The notes: generated by a model from the sequence alone, not told the origin. A stretch of DNA of 64,000 nucleotides from Dermacentor variabilis (GCF_050947875.1 NC_134576.1:51252255-51316254); one strand, 5' to 3'. Shown: positions 47,591 to 59,275, numbered from the stretch's first letter. A program made the numbers and translations.

Positions 47591-48210
47591 CGTCACGCGA
47601 CAGGCTCCCGGTGATATGATACGTGCCCAAATTTTCTGCGTGATTACGTCCAACGGGAGGAAACCAGTTGTTGCTGATTTGATGCCTTTTTCAATGTAAG
47701 CCCTTTCATCATCATCAACCTATTTCAAATCCACTGCAGTACGAAGGCCTCTGCCTCCGATCTCCAGTGCTGCGCCAATCGATTAGAACTTGCGCCGCGA
47801 ATTTCTTAATTTCATAACCCCACCCAGTCAATTGCCGGCCTCGGCTGCTTTCCCTTCTAACCTACGCATTACACGACCTGCCCAGCTCCATTTATTTTTC
47901 TTAATGTCAATTGTAATATTAGCTATGCCCGTTTTCTTCCTGATCTATACGGCTCTCTTCCTGTCTCTTAACGTTACGCCTATCATTCTTTGTTCCATCG
48001 CGCTTTGGGCGGTCCTTAACTTGCTTTCGAGTTTATACCCATATGTTAGCACCCGTAGAATGCACTGATTGTACACCTTTCTTTCTAGTGATAATGGTAA
48101 ACTTCCAGTAAGGATCTGAATGTCTGACGTGTGCTCTTCAACCAAATTTATTCTTTGAATTTCCTTCTCGTGATCAGGGCACCCCTGTGAGTAATTTACC
48201 TAGGTAAATG

Positions 48211-48470
48211 TAAACTCTTAAACAGATGTACACCCATGAGGTGTATATTTGCCACATAACAATAATCGTCGTCTGTGTTGTTGGCGTTTCCTTCCTTGAA
48301 AACGCTGCGCTCGCTACTTTCCTGTCGGGAATGCTGTGCCATGCTGATAACGCACATGCCGTTCGTGTCTTGGAGGTACCGGATCGCGGCGTTAAAGAAA
48401 GGAAACGCGGACAAGAGAGATGACGATTATCGTTGTGTGGCAAAAGGGTGTAATTTTGCTTGAGAGTGTA
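48211..48470. mobile_element. MITE copy 1 of a tandem pair
   Basis: Starts TAAACTCTTAAAC...ACACCC and ends GGGTGTAATTTTGCTTGAGAGTGTA. The terminal inverted repeat is about 25 bp, and the symmetry extends inwards to about 55 bp (CACAACGATAATCGTCATC type). TA is the likely target duplication. The comparison copy of the RTE at 52,575 is uninterrupted. Confidence 0.7.
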
Positions 48471-48724
48471 CTCTTATGCAAAGGTACACCCTTTTGGGTG
48501 TATCTCTGCCACACAATAATCGTCATCTGCCTTGCTTGCGTTTCCTTTCTTGAAAACGCCGCGCCCGCTACTTACCGGTCGGGAATGCTATGTCATGCTG
48601 AAACGCGCATGCCGTTCGTTACTGAGAAGTACCGGGCTCGCCAGGTTAAAGAAAGGAGATGCGGACAAGATAGATGAAGATTATTGTTGTGGTGCAAAAG
48701 GTTGTGATTTTGCTTAAGAGTGTA
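48467..48724. mobile_element. MITE copy 2 of a tandem pair
   Basis: Starts TGTACTCTTATGCAAAGGTA and ends TTGTGATTTTGCTTAAGAGTGTA. It shares the junction GTGTA with copy 1, so the two are head-to-tail with a shared TA. The interior is roughly 80% similar to copy 1. Confidence 0.7.
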
Positions 48725-49074
48725 GAGGCTGACAGGCGATCCTGAACTCTTGTTCACTTGCCAGGCTGTAGATCGTCATCTTTGTTTTCTGCATATTAAT
48801 CTTCAGCCCAACGTTTACACTCTCTCTGTTAAAGTCCTCAATAACTTGTCCTCAATATTGCTGAACAGGACAATGTCATCTGCAAACCGAAGGTTGTTGA
48901 CACATTCGCCGCTCATCCTTACTCCTAAGCCGTCCAATTTAATGGCTTGAATACTTCTTCAAAGCACGCAGTGACTAGCATTGGAGAGATTGTGTCTCCG
49001 TGTTTGTGTCTTTCTACTTGACGTAATAGTTCTGCAGAAAACCGCAAGGTGGAGAGTACTGAATATAGGGAAAA

Positions 49075-49245
49075 TCAGACATCCACCCGTCCGCAGCAAT
49101 TGCTACAAAGGAAACCCCTACGGATTCCTCGAAAGAATAGCCTCAGAGTTGAATAAAAATTGGTTCTGGACCGGGACTCGAACCCAGGACAACCGCCTTT
49201 CCGGGGCAGCCACTCTACCATCTGTTGTTGTTGCCTTTGCTTCGC
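49075..49245 (-). mobile_element. tRNA-derived SINE
   Basis: On the minus strand the head reads GATGGTAGAGTGGCTGCCCC (box A) and GGGTTCGAGTCCCGG (box B), and a body follows with TTCGAGGAATCCGTAGGGGT and GCTGCGGACGGGTGGATG. The body resembles the tick SINE Ruka as I recall it. The tRNA-like part lacks a full cloverleaf acceptor stem, so it is not a tRNA gene. Confidence 0.8.
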
Positions 49246-49263
49246 GTTGTCGACAAATTCGAC

Positions 49264-49395
49264 CGAAAGTTGCAAGGTATAGCCTTATTTTTCTCTTTAA
49301 AAATAACAAATTCGCCTTCCGCCCTCACTCATCTTTTCATCCATTATCGTCATGGCTAACCAGACATAGTAACTAAGAATCCTTAACTCCATATC
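49264..49395. repeat. about 130-bp repeat shared with 43,985-44,115
   Basis: See the partner entry; similarity is high and the orientation is the same. Confidence 0.6.
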
Positions 49396-50619
49396 AGGCA
49401 AGAATATTTACCTTCTCAAATTTTCATTTTTTCCCCCGCACCTTTGGTGAATGTAACGCTCAGCCATTGTCATTGTTAAGTAGCAGTTTCTGTAGAATAC
49501 ATTATTGCCTGATGTCACACGTTTAGAGTTTGAATGTCACCTTTATTTGTTTTGAATGACAATTTCTTTCTTTTGTTCGGCCACTGTATCGCTCATGCTT
49601 AGGTTTAAATGCTCTGCAGTATCATGTGAATAAGTAAACAAATAAATACGAGGTGACTACTACTAATCTGTTTTACAGTCATTGAGCTCCGGCGGCGTCA
49701 TATTCGTACACCGCAAGATGAGCTATTACATTAGCCTGCAAACGCACTTTGCTACTTTATTGACCTACTATTCAACACGTTTTAGCTCTACAACAAAATA
49801 TTCCAGCCACATGCCCAAGTAGTTTGGCACTGACGACGTCCTAAAAGTGAAAGCAAGACCGGTGCTGCTACTATTCTGTGAATCGCTATGATTATGCCGG
49901 CTTCGTGTGGAAAGCGGAGCTTTTTCTACTTCGTTTCATGAATTGTGTGCGAGGGTTTCGCCAGCTGAAACAGCTATTGGTGTCGTAGCCGGTTTCGCCG
50001 GCTAAGACACCAATAGGCAGGATGGCCAACGTTTAATTCCTACGCGGGCGGCCATGGCTGAGCAGGAGCAGACGAAAGTCGACTTCTTCAGGAATTGCGT
50101 AAGCGTCAAAATTCAAAAGTCGATTATCGCTTACTTCAGACTGTTTATTAAACTGCATTAGCAACCGTACACGGTAACAGTAGGAAGAAGCGCACTGATC
50201 AAAGCACCCTTCTAGATTGATTTCAGCTGTTGGCCAATAGCAGCCGCGTATAGAAATCTGCTATATTACGAAAGAAAGCGTCCAGAAAAGAGGGAGCTTT
50301 ACGCGCAGCGCACGACTGCAAAAACTAGGCTGAGATTTTCGCAGCGGCGTAGGCTATCCGCGGACTGCGTTTTTTCATCGTTTCATCGGATTTGAGATCC
50401 TTGTTATGCAATGACCGAGAAAAAAAGAGGGTTAACCGAATGGCCCGATTTTCATAAGAAGCCGACAATGACACCAAGGACAACACACGGTGGTTGTCAG
50501 GCGCATCTTCAAGGTGTCCGGGCTGTCCAAGAACGATGCCAATCCGAAGTCACAATATAACGGGATTCGCACGCATACCACAGCGCCACAGCGCCAGATT
50601 TCCCTCTCGGTACTATAGT
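49396..50619. other. no gene; large hairpin at 49,974-50,016
   Basis: The hairpin arms CTATTGGTGTCGTAGCCGG and CCGGCTAAGACACCAATAG pair over 19 bp with one mismatch around a five-base loop (TTTCG). The rest is unassigned. Confidence 0.5.
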
Positions 50620-51940
50620 GAGAAATTCTATGGCAGCACTTCGATTCCACTGCCTATAACGCATGCGCATTGACCCACCACCACCAGATGACGAGGATGA
50701 CGACACCTTCCTTGGAGCAATAAGCGCGGAAGACTTCGTTCAGCAGCAATGAGCAAAAACGGAGCTAAAACGCTTCGAGTATTTGGAAGACAAGACTGAC
50801 GTTGTCCTTAGGGCATTTAGGAGAGGATTCTCTTCGTTTTCCCCGACAAACGAAGTACTCGTAAATAATTTCTCACCATTCCGCGCCAACTGCCTTCTTA
50901 TTGCTCCTTCAACGTTGCGTCCAGACTGCACGCCCTACATGACGGCGACCGCTGCGCACCTCGGCTTCTCCCGGACACTAACGAGGGTACAGGAAAGGCA
51001 TTACTGGCCGCACCTGACCGCCGACAAGGCCAGCGGGATTACTACAGCCTGTTGGACCTCTTTGACGATCATTTCAGCAGATCGGGATAGGGTTGTGGGG
51101 CCCTTTCCGACGTCAACATCTGGAATTAGGTAGATCACCTTGGCTACCGACTACCTAACCAGCTACGCCGACACGAATGCTCTGCCTGAAGGAGGTACGG
51201 GCAAAGTTGCTAAATTAGTCGAGAACATCCAGCTGCGACATGGTGCCCTAGAAGTCCTCTTCACCGACAGAGAAACAGGCTTCACTGCAGAGGTCACACA
51301 AGCTATCTTGCAATAATACCTCCAGACAAGCCACAGGAGGACAACTGCCAGCCACCCACAGACGAATGGTCTTATGGAGCGGCTGAACAAGACCCTCGCC
51401 AACATGCTTGCAATGTACGTAGACATCGAAGACAAGACGTGGGATGCCGCCCTGCCGTACGTTATAACCTTCGCTTACAACACTGCGATGCAGAAAACAA
51501 CGCAGATCACGCCATTCAAGTGGCTTTACGAAAGGAACGCGACGACAACCCTCGATGCTATGCTGGCGCACGTTACCGATGAAAAGAATCTCAACGTCAC
51601 TGCTTATCCCCAGCGCGACGAAGAACCGCGACATCTTGCCCGGCTGCGCATCAAAAACCAGAAGAGGACCAACAGCCGGCGCTATTCGTCGACGCTACGT
51701 GGAATACCAGCCCGGCAACCGTGTTTGGGTCTAGACCCCGATACGCCGACGAGGACTTAACGAGAAACTGCTACGACGGTATTTCATACCTTACAAGATC
51801 ATCGACGTATTCGTCATCGACGTTGTGCCGGACGGCATTTCGCAATCGCAATAGCACCGCACACGACATGAATTCGCCTACTTGGTGTGTCTAAAGGCTT
51901 TCTACACCCGCTGACGAACTTAAGAACTTTCTTTGTTGTT
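50620..51940 (+). pseudogene. Gypsy integrase with upstream linker, composite copy 2
   Basis: Reading rightwards: DPPPPDDEDDDTFLGAISAE (acidic linker), LEDKTDVVLRAFRRG, HLGFSRTLTRVQERHYWPHL (zinc-binding H-x-H region), GPFPTSTSG, ATDYLTSYA (first Asp), LFTDRETGFTAEV (second Asp), PQTNGLMERLNKTL (Glu), FAYNTAMQKTTQITPF, and WVW-x-P type tail fragments. Frames shift several times. The CCHH zinc-binding site is incomplete because the cysteines are lost in a deletion before AGCGGGATT. Non-functional. Confidence 0.9.
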
Positions 51941-51942
51941 TT

Positions 51943-52055
51943 GTCACGCGGCAGGCTCCCGGAGATATCTAGACCCAAAGTTTCTGCATCGTTAGGCCGG
52001 ACGGGAGAAAACTAGTTGCTGATACAATTCCTTTTTCCACATTAGCCCTTTCATC
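51943..52055. repeat. family C-like junction segment, composite copy 2
   Basis: CACGCGGCAGGCTCCCGG ... CCGGACGGGAGAAAACTAGTT matches 47,590-47,705 and joins directly to the RTE 3' end in both copies. Confidence 0.65.
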
Positions 52056-53215
52056 ATCATTATAATGATCAACCTATCTTAAGCCCACTGCAGAACGAAG
52101 GCCTCACTCTCCGATTTCAAATTACGCCTAGCTGCGCCAACCGATACCAGCCTTCGCCGTCGAATTTCATAATTTCATAACCTCAACTATCCCTTCTAAC
52201 CTACGCATTACATGACCTGCCCAGCTCCATTTCTTTCTCTTAATGTCAATTATAATGTCGGCTATACGCGTTTGCTCTCTGAACCACACGGGTCTCTTCT
52301 TGTCTCTTCACGTTACGACTATCATTCTTCGTTCCATCGCTCCTTGTGCGGTCCTTAACTTGTTTTCGAGCTTCTTTGCAGTCTCTCAGTTTCTACCCAT
52401 ATGTTAGCACCGCTAAAATGCACTGATTGTACGCCTTTCTTTTTATTCATAATGGTAAGTTTCCAGTAAGGATCTGATTATGTCTGACGTAAGCGTTCCC
52501 TAAGCCAATTTATTCTTCTGTAAATTTCCTTCTCGTGGTCAGGGCACCCTGTGAGTAATTCACCAAGGTAAATGTGTTCCTTCGCAGACTCTAGAGGTTG
52601 AATGGTGATCCTGAACTCTTGTCTTGTTCACTTGCCCGGTCATACATCATTATCTTTGTCTTCTGCATATTAATCTTAAACACCACTCTGACACTCTCTC
52701 TGTTAAGGTCCTCAATCATTTGTAGTAACTCGTCTGCAGTGTTGCTGAACAGGACAATGTCATCTGCAAACCGAAGGTTGCTGAGATATTTGCCGTCGAT
52801 CCTTATACCTAAGCCGTCCAAATTAATGGCTTGAATACTTCTTCTACCCACGCTGTGAATAGCATTGGAGAGATTTGGGCTCCTTGTTTGACCCCTTTCT
52901 TTATAGGTAACTTCCTACTTGTGGAGAATCAGGGTAGCTGTGGAATCTTTCTAGATATTTTCCAAAATATTTATGTAAGTCTCCTGTACTCCTTAATTAC
53001 GGAATGCCTCTGTCACTGCTGGTATCTCTACTGAATCAGATACCTTTTCGTAATCTGTGAAAGGGATGTAGAGCGGCTGATTGTACTCTGCAGGTTTCTT
53101 GATTACCTGATTACATGGATGTGATCCTTTGTACAGTATCGCTTCCTGAAGCCGGCCTGTTCAGAGATAATCTTAGAAAATATTTTGTATAATACTGGAG
53201 ATAAGCTATGGAAGT
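52055..53215 (-). mobile_element. RTE/BovB-like LINE 3' part, composite copy 2
   Basis: The minus strand ends in a GATGATGATGAAAGG type tail. It includes an open stretch (52,851-52,591) with YLSNLRFADDIVLFSNTADE, the FADD catalytic box, and MIEDLNRESVRVVFKINMQK, the motif that follows it in RTE reverse transcriptases. Upstream remnants reach about 53,215, where the element is 5'-truncated. Confidence 0.85.
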
Positions 53216-53284
53216 CTGGAAGAGTCCAGGGAGCATGGATTTATTTGCGAATAATAAAAGATATAACGTTGTCGTGTCCTTTCG

Positions 53285-53570
53285 GCACGTATACGAGATC
53301 GCTCTGCCAACCCTTGTTTGCTGAGGATCTGTTCTGGCGATATTTGTAGCCTTCCATTGAACGCCACCGCGATTTTATACCAGCCATTGTAAGCTAAGTA
53401 AAAGGATGCGAACAAGCCGCAGACCAGGAACCACCCTCTTCATTCAGTTATCGACTTTTACAGTGTTAACTAAGCCCCATTGAAACCCTCCCAACTTGAG
53501 CGTGCTCCTCACCTCTTCTCACCAACTCAAGTAAGATAAAGCCCGAAGATCCCACGCCTTGTGGGAATCG
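53285..53570. repeat. family C, partial copy
   Basis: Aligns with about 35,575-35,835: TTTGCTGAGGATC, GAACGCCACCGCGATTTTAT, GAGCGTGCTCCTCACC. Confidence 0.6.
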
Positions 53571-53589
53571 GTGTTATGCCAAGCAGTAT

Positions 53590-54170
53590 TCGGGGAGCCT
53601 ACCAAGTTATCGAAACGCCCATGCGAGCACAAAGTCGTAGGTGGCTGTTCCATGACCTATATGACACGCATGTCATGACCTATCATTTATGTTTGTAATA
53701 TACTCTTGTTATACTGTGCCAGTTTTCGTACCTAGTAAGTTAACGAAACCTGAGAGCACTAAGACGTAGGCTGCTGTTTCATGACCTACATGATACGCAT
53801 GGCATGACCTATCACTTATGTTCGTCATACACTCTTGTTATACTATGCCAATTGTGGTATATACCAAGACGACGGCGGTTGTTTCATGACCTACGTGACA
53901 AGCATGTCATAACATTCATATCACCACCTTTCATTTATATTCGTCATACACTCTTGTCTTGCTGTGCCAATTTTGGTGCATACTAAGTTAAGGAAACGAC
54001 CGTGAAAGCACAAAGGCGTAGGCGACTGTTTCATCACCTACATGATACGCATGTCATGGCATTCATGTTAGAACCTATCGTTTATGGTCGTCAAAACTCC
54101 GGTCACGCTATCCCAATTTCGGTACATACCAAGTTAAGGAAACGACCATGAGAGCGCTAGGGCGAGAGCG
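53590..54170. repeat. tandem repeat, about 130-160 bp by four
   Basis: Each unit has GTTTCATGACCTACATGATA, CGCATGTCATGACC, TTATGTTCGTCATACACTCT and ACCAAGTTAAGGAAACGACC in that order. Unit length varies because of internal insertion of an extra CATTCAT stretch in later units. Confidence 0.85.
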
Positions 54171-54269
54171 GCTAGATAGTAGATAGTGTCAAAGTGGCGA
54201 ATGTTCGCGAAGAAATGCTCTGTATTTAAAGCCGCCAGATGCAGGCTACTATTCGCTTGGAAACTCTTG

Positions 54270-54700
54270 CCTTGTTCACTTGCCCGGTCATCCATCATTA
54301 TCTTTGTCTTCTGCATATTAATCTTAAACACCACTCTGACACTCTCTCTGTTAAGGTCCTCAATCATTTGTTGTAACTCGTCTGCGGTGTTGCTGAACAG
54401 GACAATGTCATCTGCAAACCGAAGGTTGCTGAGATATTTGCCGTCGATCTTTACTCCTAAGCCGTCCAAATTAATGGCTTGAATACTTCTTCTAACCACG
54501 CTGTGATTAGCATTGTAGAGATTTGGGCTCCTTGTTTGACCCCTTTCTTATAGGTATCTTCCTACTTGTGGAGAATTAGGGTAGCTGTGTAATCTTTCTA
54601 GATATTTTCCAAAATATTTACGTAAGTCTCCTGTACTCCTTAATTAAGGAATGCCTCTGTCACTGCTGGTATCTCTTTGTATCTCCTATAAACAAGGAGC
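54270..54700 (-). mobile_element. RTE/BovB-like LINE fragment, third copy
   Basis: Same region as 52,615-53,035 with very high similarity: YLSNLRFADDIVLFSNTADE, then the LNRESVRV stretch. It lacks the 3' tail and ends at the LPCSLARS side in sequence unrelated to the other copies. Confidence 0.8.
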
Positions 54701-54739
54701 GCGTTTGGTATGGCTTTTTAAACAACGCTGCGGGTTACT

Positions 54740-54830
54740 TCGCGTAGTTTGCGTTACATTGTTGACGTCAATTTGGTGGCAGCAAATTGTGATGAAAACA
54801 TATTAGATAGTTTGACGTTATAGGACCCCT
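54740..54830. repeat. family C, short end piece
   Basis: Matches 35,955-36,015 (GACGTCA, GATGAAAACATATTAGATAG, TTTGACGTTATAGG). Confidence 0.5.
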
Positions 54831-54964
54831 TATCCACAAGAACGTACTGTGTTTTAATGCATCAGCGCACAGTTACTTAGGCTGAATGTACGAAGGCATG
54901 CAATTCGAAGGCTGCCTCCAAATGGCAGTCCATTTTATATATAAAATATATCGTGTTACCTAAT

Positions 54965-55400
54965 TGGCGCTTTTGTAGAGTGCAGCTCTTAGGCGCCTGT
55001 TCTTGCGGCGAGCGTCGGCGTCGGCCTCGACGTAACCGAGTAAACGAGCACAATAGCGAGGGGGGAAGGAGCAAACGCGAAGCAGCATATGAAATAAGAC
55101 GCGAGCCCCGAACGGCGGACACCAATGATTGCGGCACCTTCAGTGACGTGCGCGCGGGAAAGTGGCTTCATGCGGACACACCTGACTACTCGATGCGTAC
55201 TGTTCTCAGCCGCGCCGCTAGCTTCGTACTATTGTCTTCTTGCGTCGGCTCACGCTTGCGCTTGCTTGGTTTCGTTGGTTTGGTTTTTACGATTTTTTAC
55301 GATTGCCGACTCTGCAACACGTTTCTCTCACCTTCTTTGCCTTAATATATTGCGAAATAAAAACTCGTATAGAGTTGCGCTCAAATTACGCATTACGGGG
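54965..55400. other. GC-rich insert in the first family B unit, possibly a solo LTR
   Basis: An approximately 430-bp GC-rich stretch (GGCGAGCGTCGGCGTCGG, GACGCGAGCCCCGAACGG) with an AATAAA near 55,358 interrupts family B sequence, which resumes at TTGAAATATTACCTGAAG. No clear terminal repeats. Confidence 0.35.
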
Positions 55401-55891
55401 TATCGCAATCGTTGATTATTATTACTGTTGACTGCTTCCATTGCATTGTTGAAATATTACCTGAAGAATTAGAAAAGTTGAGAACATTTATGGACGCTCA
55501 TCAAAAATCTGGCCATTTCATTGTAAGATGATCTGTAACGACAAAAAATGTTACACTCAGCAAAAGAAGAAAAGACATAGGCTGTATGGACGCCACTCTG
55601 CGCATTTAGCAAGTGTGGTTACTGACAGCACGTGTCGAATAACGCCTTTCTATAGAGAAACTCCTTATAATTTTTACATTTTACATAACAGAAATGCAAA
55701 CGAGATATCGTGTACCAAGCGTTTCTGATGTGTGGGACGGTAATATAAGCCTCACAATTGCCCCAAAGCGTAATTTAGCCGATAAACTTAAGGTTCATTT
55801 TACAATCTCGATAGACGTATTGCAAGTCAGAAGGATCACAGGGCGTATGTGTATGAATTGTCCCTTCCCAACTCCTGTACATTTCTTTCAG

Positions 55892-55906
55892 ACATTAGTG
55901 GGAAAT
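55892..55906 (+). other. 15-bp cassette, array unit 1
   Basis: ACATTTCTTTCAG, then ACATTAGTGGGAAAT, then GTAAGAGC. Phase 0 reads TLVGN. Phase 2 would contain TAG. Confidence 0.5.
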
Positions 55907-56287
55907 GTAAGAGCACATTTACTCACTCGAGAACTTCAATTTGATCTCCAATTATGCTTCCGTTTTCGTCTGTTTTCATGTGTTGGGTTGTATTTCCTAC
56001 GCTGTGCGTTAGGGAGGAATTCAATTGTCTGTAGAGTATTAGTGCATCATATTATTAAGTACCACTTTAGCTGAATTTTCTCCCCTTATTTTATTACATT
56101 GGTGAAATTGTTCTTGATGAATATAAACGAGAATGTTATCTTGTCACTCGCCGAACATACCAACCTCTTGTAACGTTAGCGTTGGTTATAGTGAACGTTC
56201 TGATCCACAAAAACCTACTGGGTTTTAATGCATAAGCGCGCAGTTAGTTACGCTCAATACATTGCTACGCAATATATATTGCTAGCA

Positions 56288-56302
56288 GTATATATTATTA
56301 TA

Positions 56303-56377
<75 letters not shown>

Positions 56378-56378
56378 T
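56288..56378. repeat. (AT)n microsatellite
   Basis: About 90 bp of TA dinucleotides with few interruptions, inside a family B unit. Confidence 0.95.
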
Positions 56379-57167
56379 ATATGAGTCTTAGCAAACGGGC
56401 GTCTGATGAAAAAAATTTTCTCCACAACGACTTAGCCCAGCGGAATGCATAACTCCGTATTTAGTTGTACTGAAAGTGTGGTTACTGACAGGACGTGTCG
56501 AGCAATGCATTATGGAAGACCTTCAATGCAAAAAGCATGCCGCAGATGACGGCAACAAGATTTAACGACGAAACAGTTTAACAATCAAAGCACCCAATTC
56601 AAAGGGTTCCTCTAAGGTTCAGTCGATTTTAAGTATCGGATAGCTCGAATGACTTCATTAGCATTTCCTTTTCATTTATTTGGACAAGCTGCATTGTATT
56701 TCATTGTTCAAATATCTGAGGAATGTGAAAAGCCGGGAATCGCTATCGCGGTGAGCCGAGAATATGGCCATTTCCTTGTAGAAGCGTCGGCAGTAAAGAA
56801 AAACAGTTTTCTTCAGAAACCTTAACCGAAAGGAATGCATGACTGCGCATATTTAGTTACAGCGTGGTTGCCGAAACCACGTGTCTGTTAGCGACGCCTT
56901 TTGATACGGGAACTTGACTCCTCTGGGGGGTCAGTTGAAGGTAGTTGCCACGGAATTTCTGTTTAAATCACTGATATGTATTTAGAGAGATCGGGCTCCA
57001 GGCAATTCTGATGTGCGCGGTTTTATTAGAAACCTCAAACTGCTATTTTCCTGATAAACTGAAGCGTCGTTTTGGCACCTAAATAATCTCACTCCAAGCA
57101 AGAAATAATAGTTCGTATGTGCATAACGAACTTCTTGCTTGTTAACTGCTTTGTGCTCCTTTTTCAG

Positions 57168-57182
57168 ACGGAGGTGTCCTTG
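57168..57182 (+). other. 15-bp cassette, array unit 2
   Basis: CTCCTTTTTCAG, then ACGGAGGTGTCCTTG, then GTAAGCAGCAGATCTACT. Both borders fit consensus. Phase 0 reads TEVSL. Confidence 0.5.
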
Positions 57183-58175
57183 GTAAGCAGCAGATCTACT
57201 AATTTGCTAACTGATTCTATCAGCAAACGCTTCCGTTTCCATCCTTTTCCAAGCTTTGCCTTTGTATTTGCGACGCTACGCGAAAGGAAATGAATTCGAT
57301 TACCGATACAGAGCATTAGTATACCATATAACATTTAGGTACCAGATAGGTTAATTTTATTTGAACACCTTTCTTTTATTTTAGATCTGAAAGTTCTTCA
57401 ATAGAAGTGTAAGGTTATAATATTGTTATCGTGTCAATTAACGATCTTGCCATCGCTTTGCAGCATCAGCATCGGTGAAAGGAAACGTTCTGATCCAGAA
57501 AAACTAAATCTGTGAATCTATTAGCGTACAGACACTTACGCTCAATATAGTGTCACGCAGGAGACACTACGTCATCACAGCTCTTAATGAGAAAATCTGG
57601 CTTCTTGCGGCTGTGAGTTGACGGCAGCGCAATTTGCCAACAAAACAGTTTAACAATGAAAACACGCAATTCAAAGGCTCCCTTCAAGTGTCACTCCATT
57701 TTAAATATGTATCTCCTTTTAAATTATTGGTGTTTTTTATTATTTTGGCTGCCTGCATTTTATAGTTGAAATATTATCTGAAGAATTTCAAAAGCAGAGA
57801 ACTTTTAGGTAGAAACTAGTGTAAAAAAATCTGGCAATTTCTTTGTAAACCCGTGTTCGACGAAAAAATATGCATAACTGCGTATTTAGATCCCTAAGAA
57901 TTTTCGTCAGTGTGGTTACCGACCAGGATGTGCGTTGCAAACATCGAAATATATTTGAGAGATCGCACACCTAGTGCTTCTGATGTGCGGGGTCATATTA
58001 GAAGCCGTACGATATTTTTAAAGTGCTATTTTGTTGAGAATATGAATAACAAAATCAAGAATATCAAGAATGCTGACAATTTTTTTAGCATTCGAATAAT
58101 TTTAGTCCAGGCAAGAAATATCCCACTACGTATGTGTATAATAAAGTTGTCAACTGCTTTCCACTCCCTTTTCAG

Positions 58176-58194
58176 ACACACAGGATCCCGGACG
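58176..58194 (+). other. cassette of array unit 3, 19 bp, followed by a foldback
   Basis: CTCCCTTTTCAG, then ACACACAGGATCCCGGACG, then GTGAGCAG. It is four bases longer than its sisters, which would break the frame. The unit has also acquired a hairpin just downstream (58,212-58,295). Probably non-functional. Confidence 0.4.
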
Positions 58195-58211
58195 GTGAGC
58201 AGCGGATGAGA

Positions 58212-58295
58212 GAAGCGGAAGCATGGCAGATACAATTTAGGTTCGCTAATCAGTAGATTAGCGAACTTAAATTCTCTCTGCCATGCTTCCGCTTC
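58212..58295. repeat. 40-bp foldback with four-base loop
   Basis: The left arm runs from GAAGCGGAAGCATGGCAGA to TTCGCTAATC and the right arm from GATTAGCGAA to TCTGCCATGCTTCCGCTTC. They are complementary at 37 of 40 positions around AGTA. Sister units hold only the right-arm sequence, so the left arm is an inverted copy of it. Confidence 0.85.
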
Positions 58296-59260
58296 CATCC
58301 GTTTCCTGGTGTTTCGTTCTACTTGCTACTATGCGAATAAAACTCGAATATGCGGATAACTCGCATATTTATTTAGAGCACTAGTACACCATATCACTTC
58401 TATGCATCAGATTAGCTAATTTTATTGTACAACATTTCTTTTCTTACACATTCAAATTATTTTCAAATAATTTTTAATGTTTATTGTTACCTTGTCAACC
58501 ACGAATATAGCCAAAGTGTGGCAAAATGCCATGCGTAAAGACATCGTTCTGATCCCGAAAAACTGACTCTGGTGTTGCGTACATAGTTACTTACGTACAA
58601 TCTATTGTTAAACAGGAGACAATACCTCATTAAATCACTTTAATGCGAAAAGCTAGCATCCGGCGGCTGTGAAATGACGGCAGCAAAATTTCACAACAAA
58701 ACTGTTTAACAACGAATGCCTGAAAATCAAACGGGTGCCTTCAAGTGTCAGTCCATATTAAATAATCACACATCTCGATTGACACGACTGGTGTTTTTTA
58801 ACTGTTTTGACTGCCTGCTTTGTACTGCTTTATTACTTTATCGCAGAGAGTAAAGAACCCGGCAAGTCTTTGCAAACGGGTGTCTGATGAAACAAATTTT
58901 CACAACAACTTAGCCCAGAGGAATGCATAACTCCGTATTTAGTTGTACTGAAAGCGTGGTTACTGGCAGGACGTGTCGGGCAACGACGCCTTTTTATACA
59001 GACACTTCACAATCCCTTTAACAAATTCGCGTGGTCATTTTTAAGTTTAAATCGCTGAAGTGTTATCGAGAGATGGCGTACCAGGCGCTCCTGTTTGTTC
59101 GGGGTCGTATTACAATCATAACGATTGCCCCAAAGTGCAATTTATACGATAAACTCAAACGTCATTTCAACAATCCCGTGAGCGTATGCCAAGTCAGAAA
59201 TGTCACAGCACGTGTGTGTATAAATTGTTTCTTGTCCACTGTTTTGCGTTCCTTTTTCAG

Positions 59261-59275
59261 ACAGCCCTGGGAAAG
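59261..59275 (+). other. 15-bp cassette, array unit 4, donor mutated
   Basis: TTCCTTTTTCAG, then ACAGCCCTGGGAAAG, then CTTAGCTGCAGATGT in place of GTAAGCAGCAGATGT. The alignment of the flanks fixes the cassette at 15 bp although the donor is lost. Phase 0 reads TALGK. Confidence 0.45.

Larger units (their letters stand above)
47705..49060 (-). mobile_element. RTE/BovB-like LINE 3' part, composite copy 1
   Basis: The minus strand ends in GGTTGATGATGATG, like the short TGA-type tail of RTE elements. The reverse-transcriptase region at 48,740-48,960 is antisense to CCGTCCAATTTAATGGC and TCATCTGCAAACCGAAGGTT, that is, the residues around the catalytic FADD are present but frameshifted. A pair of MITEs sits inside it at 48,211-48,724. 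Confidence 0.75.

Noticed and set aside
49160..49245. tRNA gene
   Set aside because: Box A and box B are present, but the acceptor stem and cloverleaf are not complete, and a SINE body follows.
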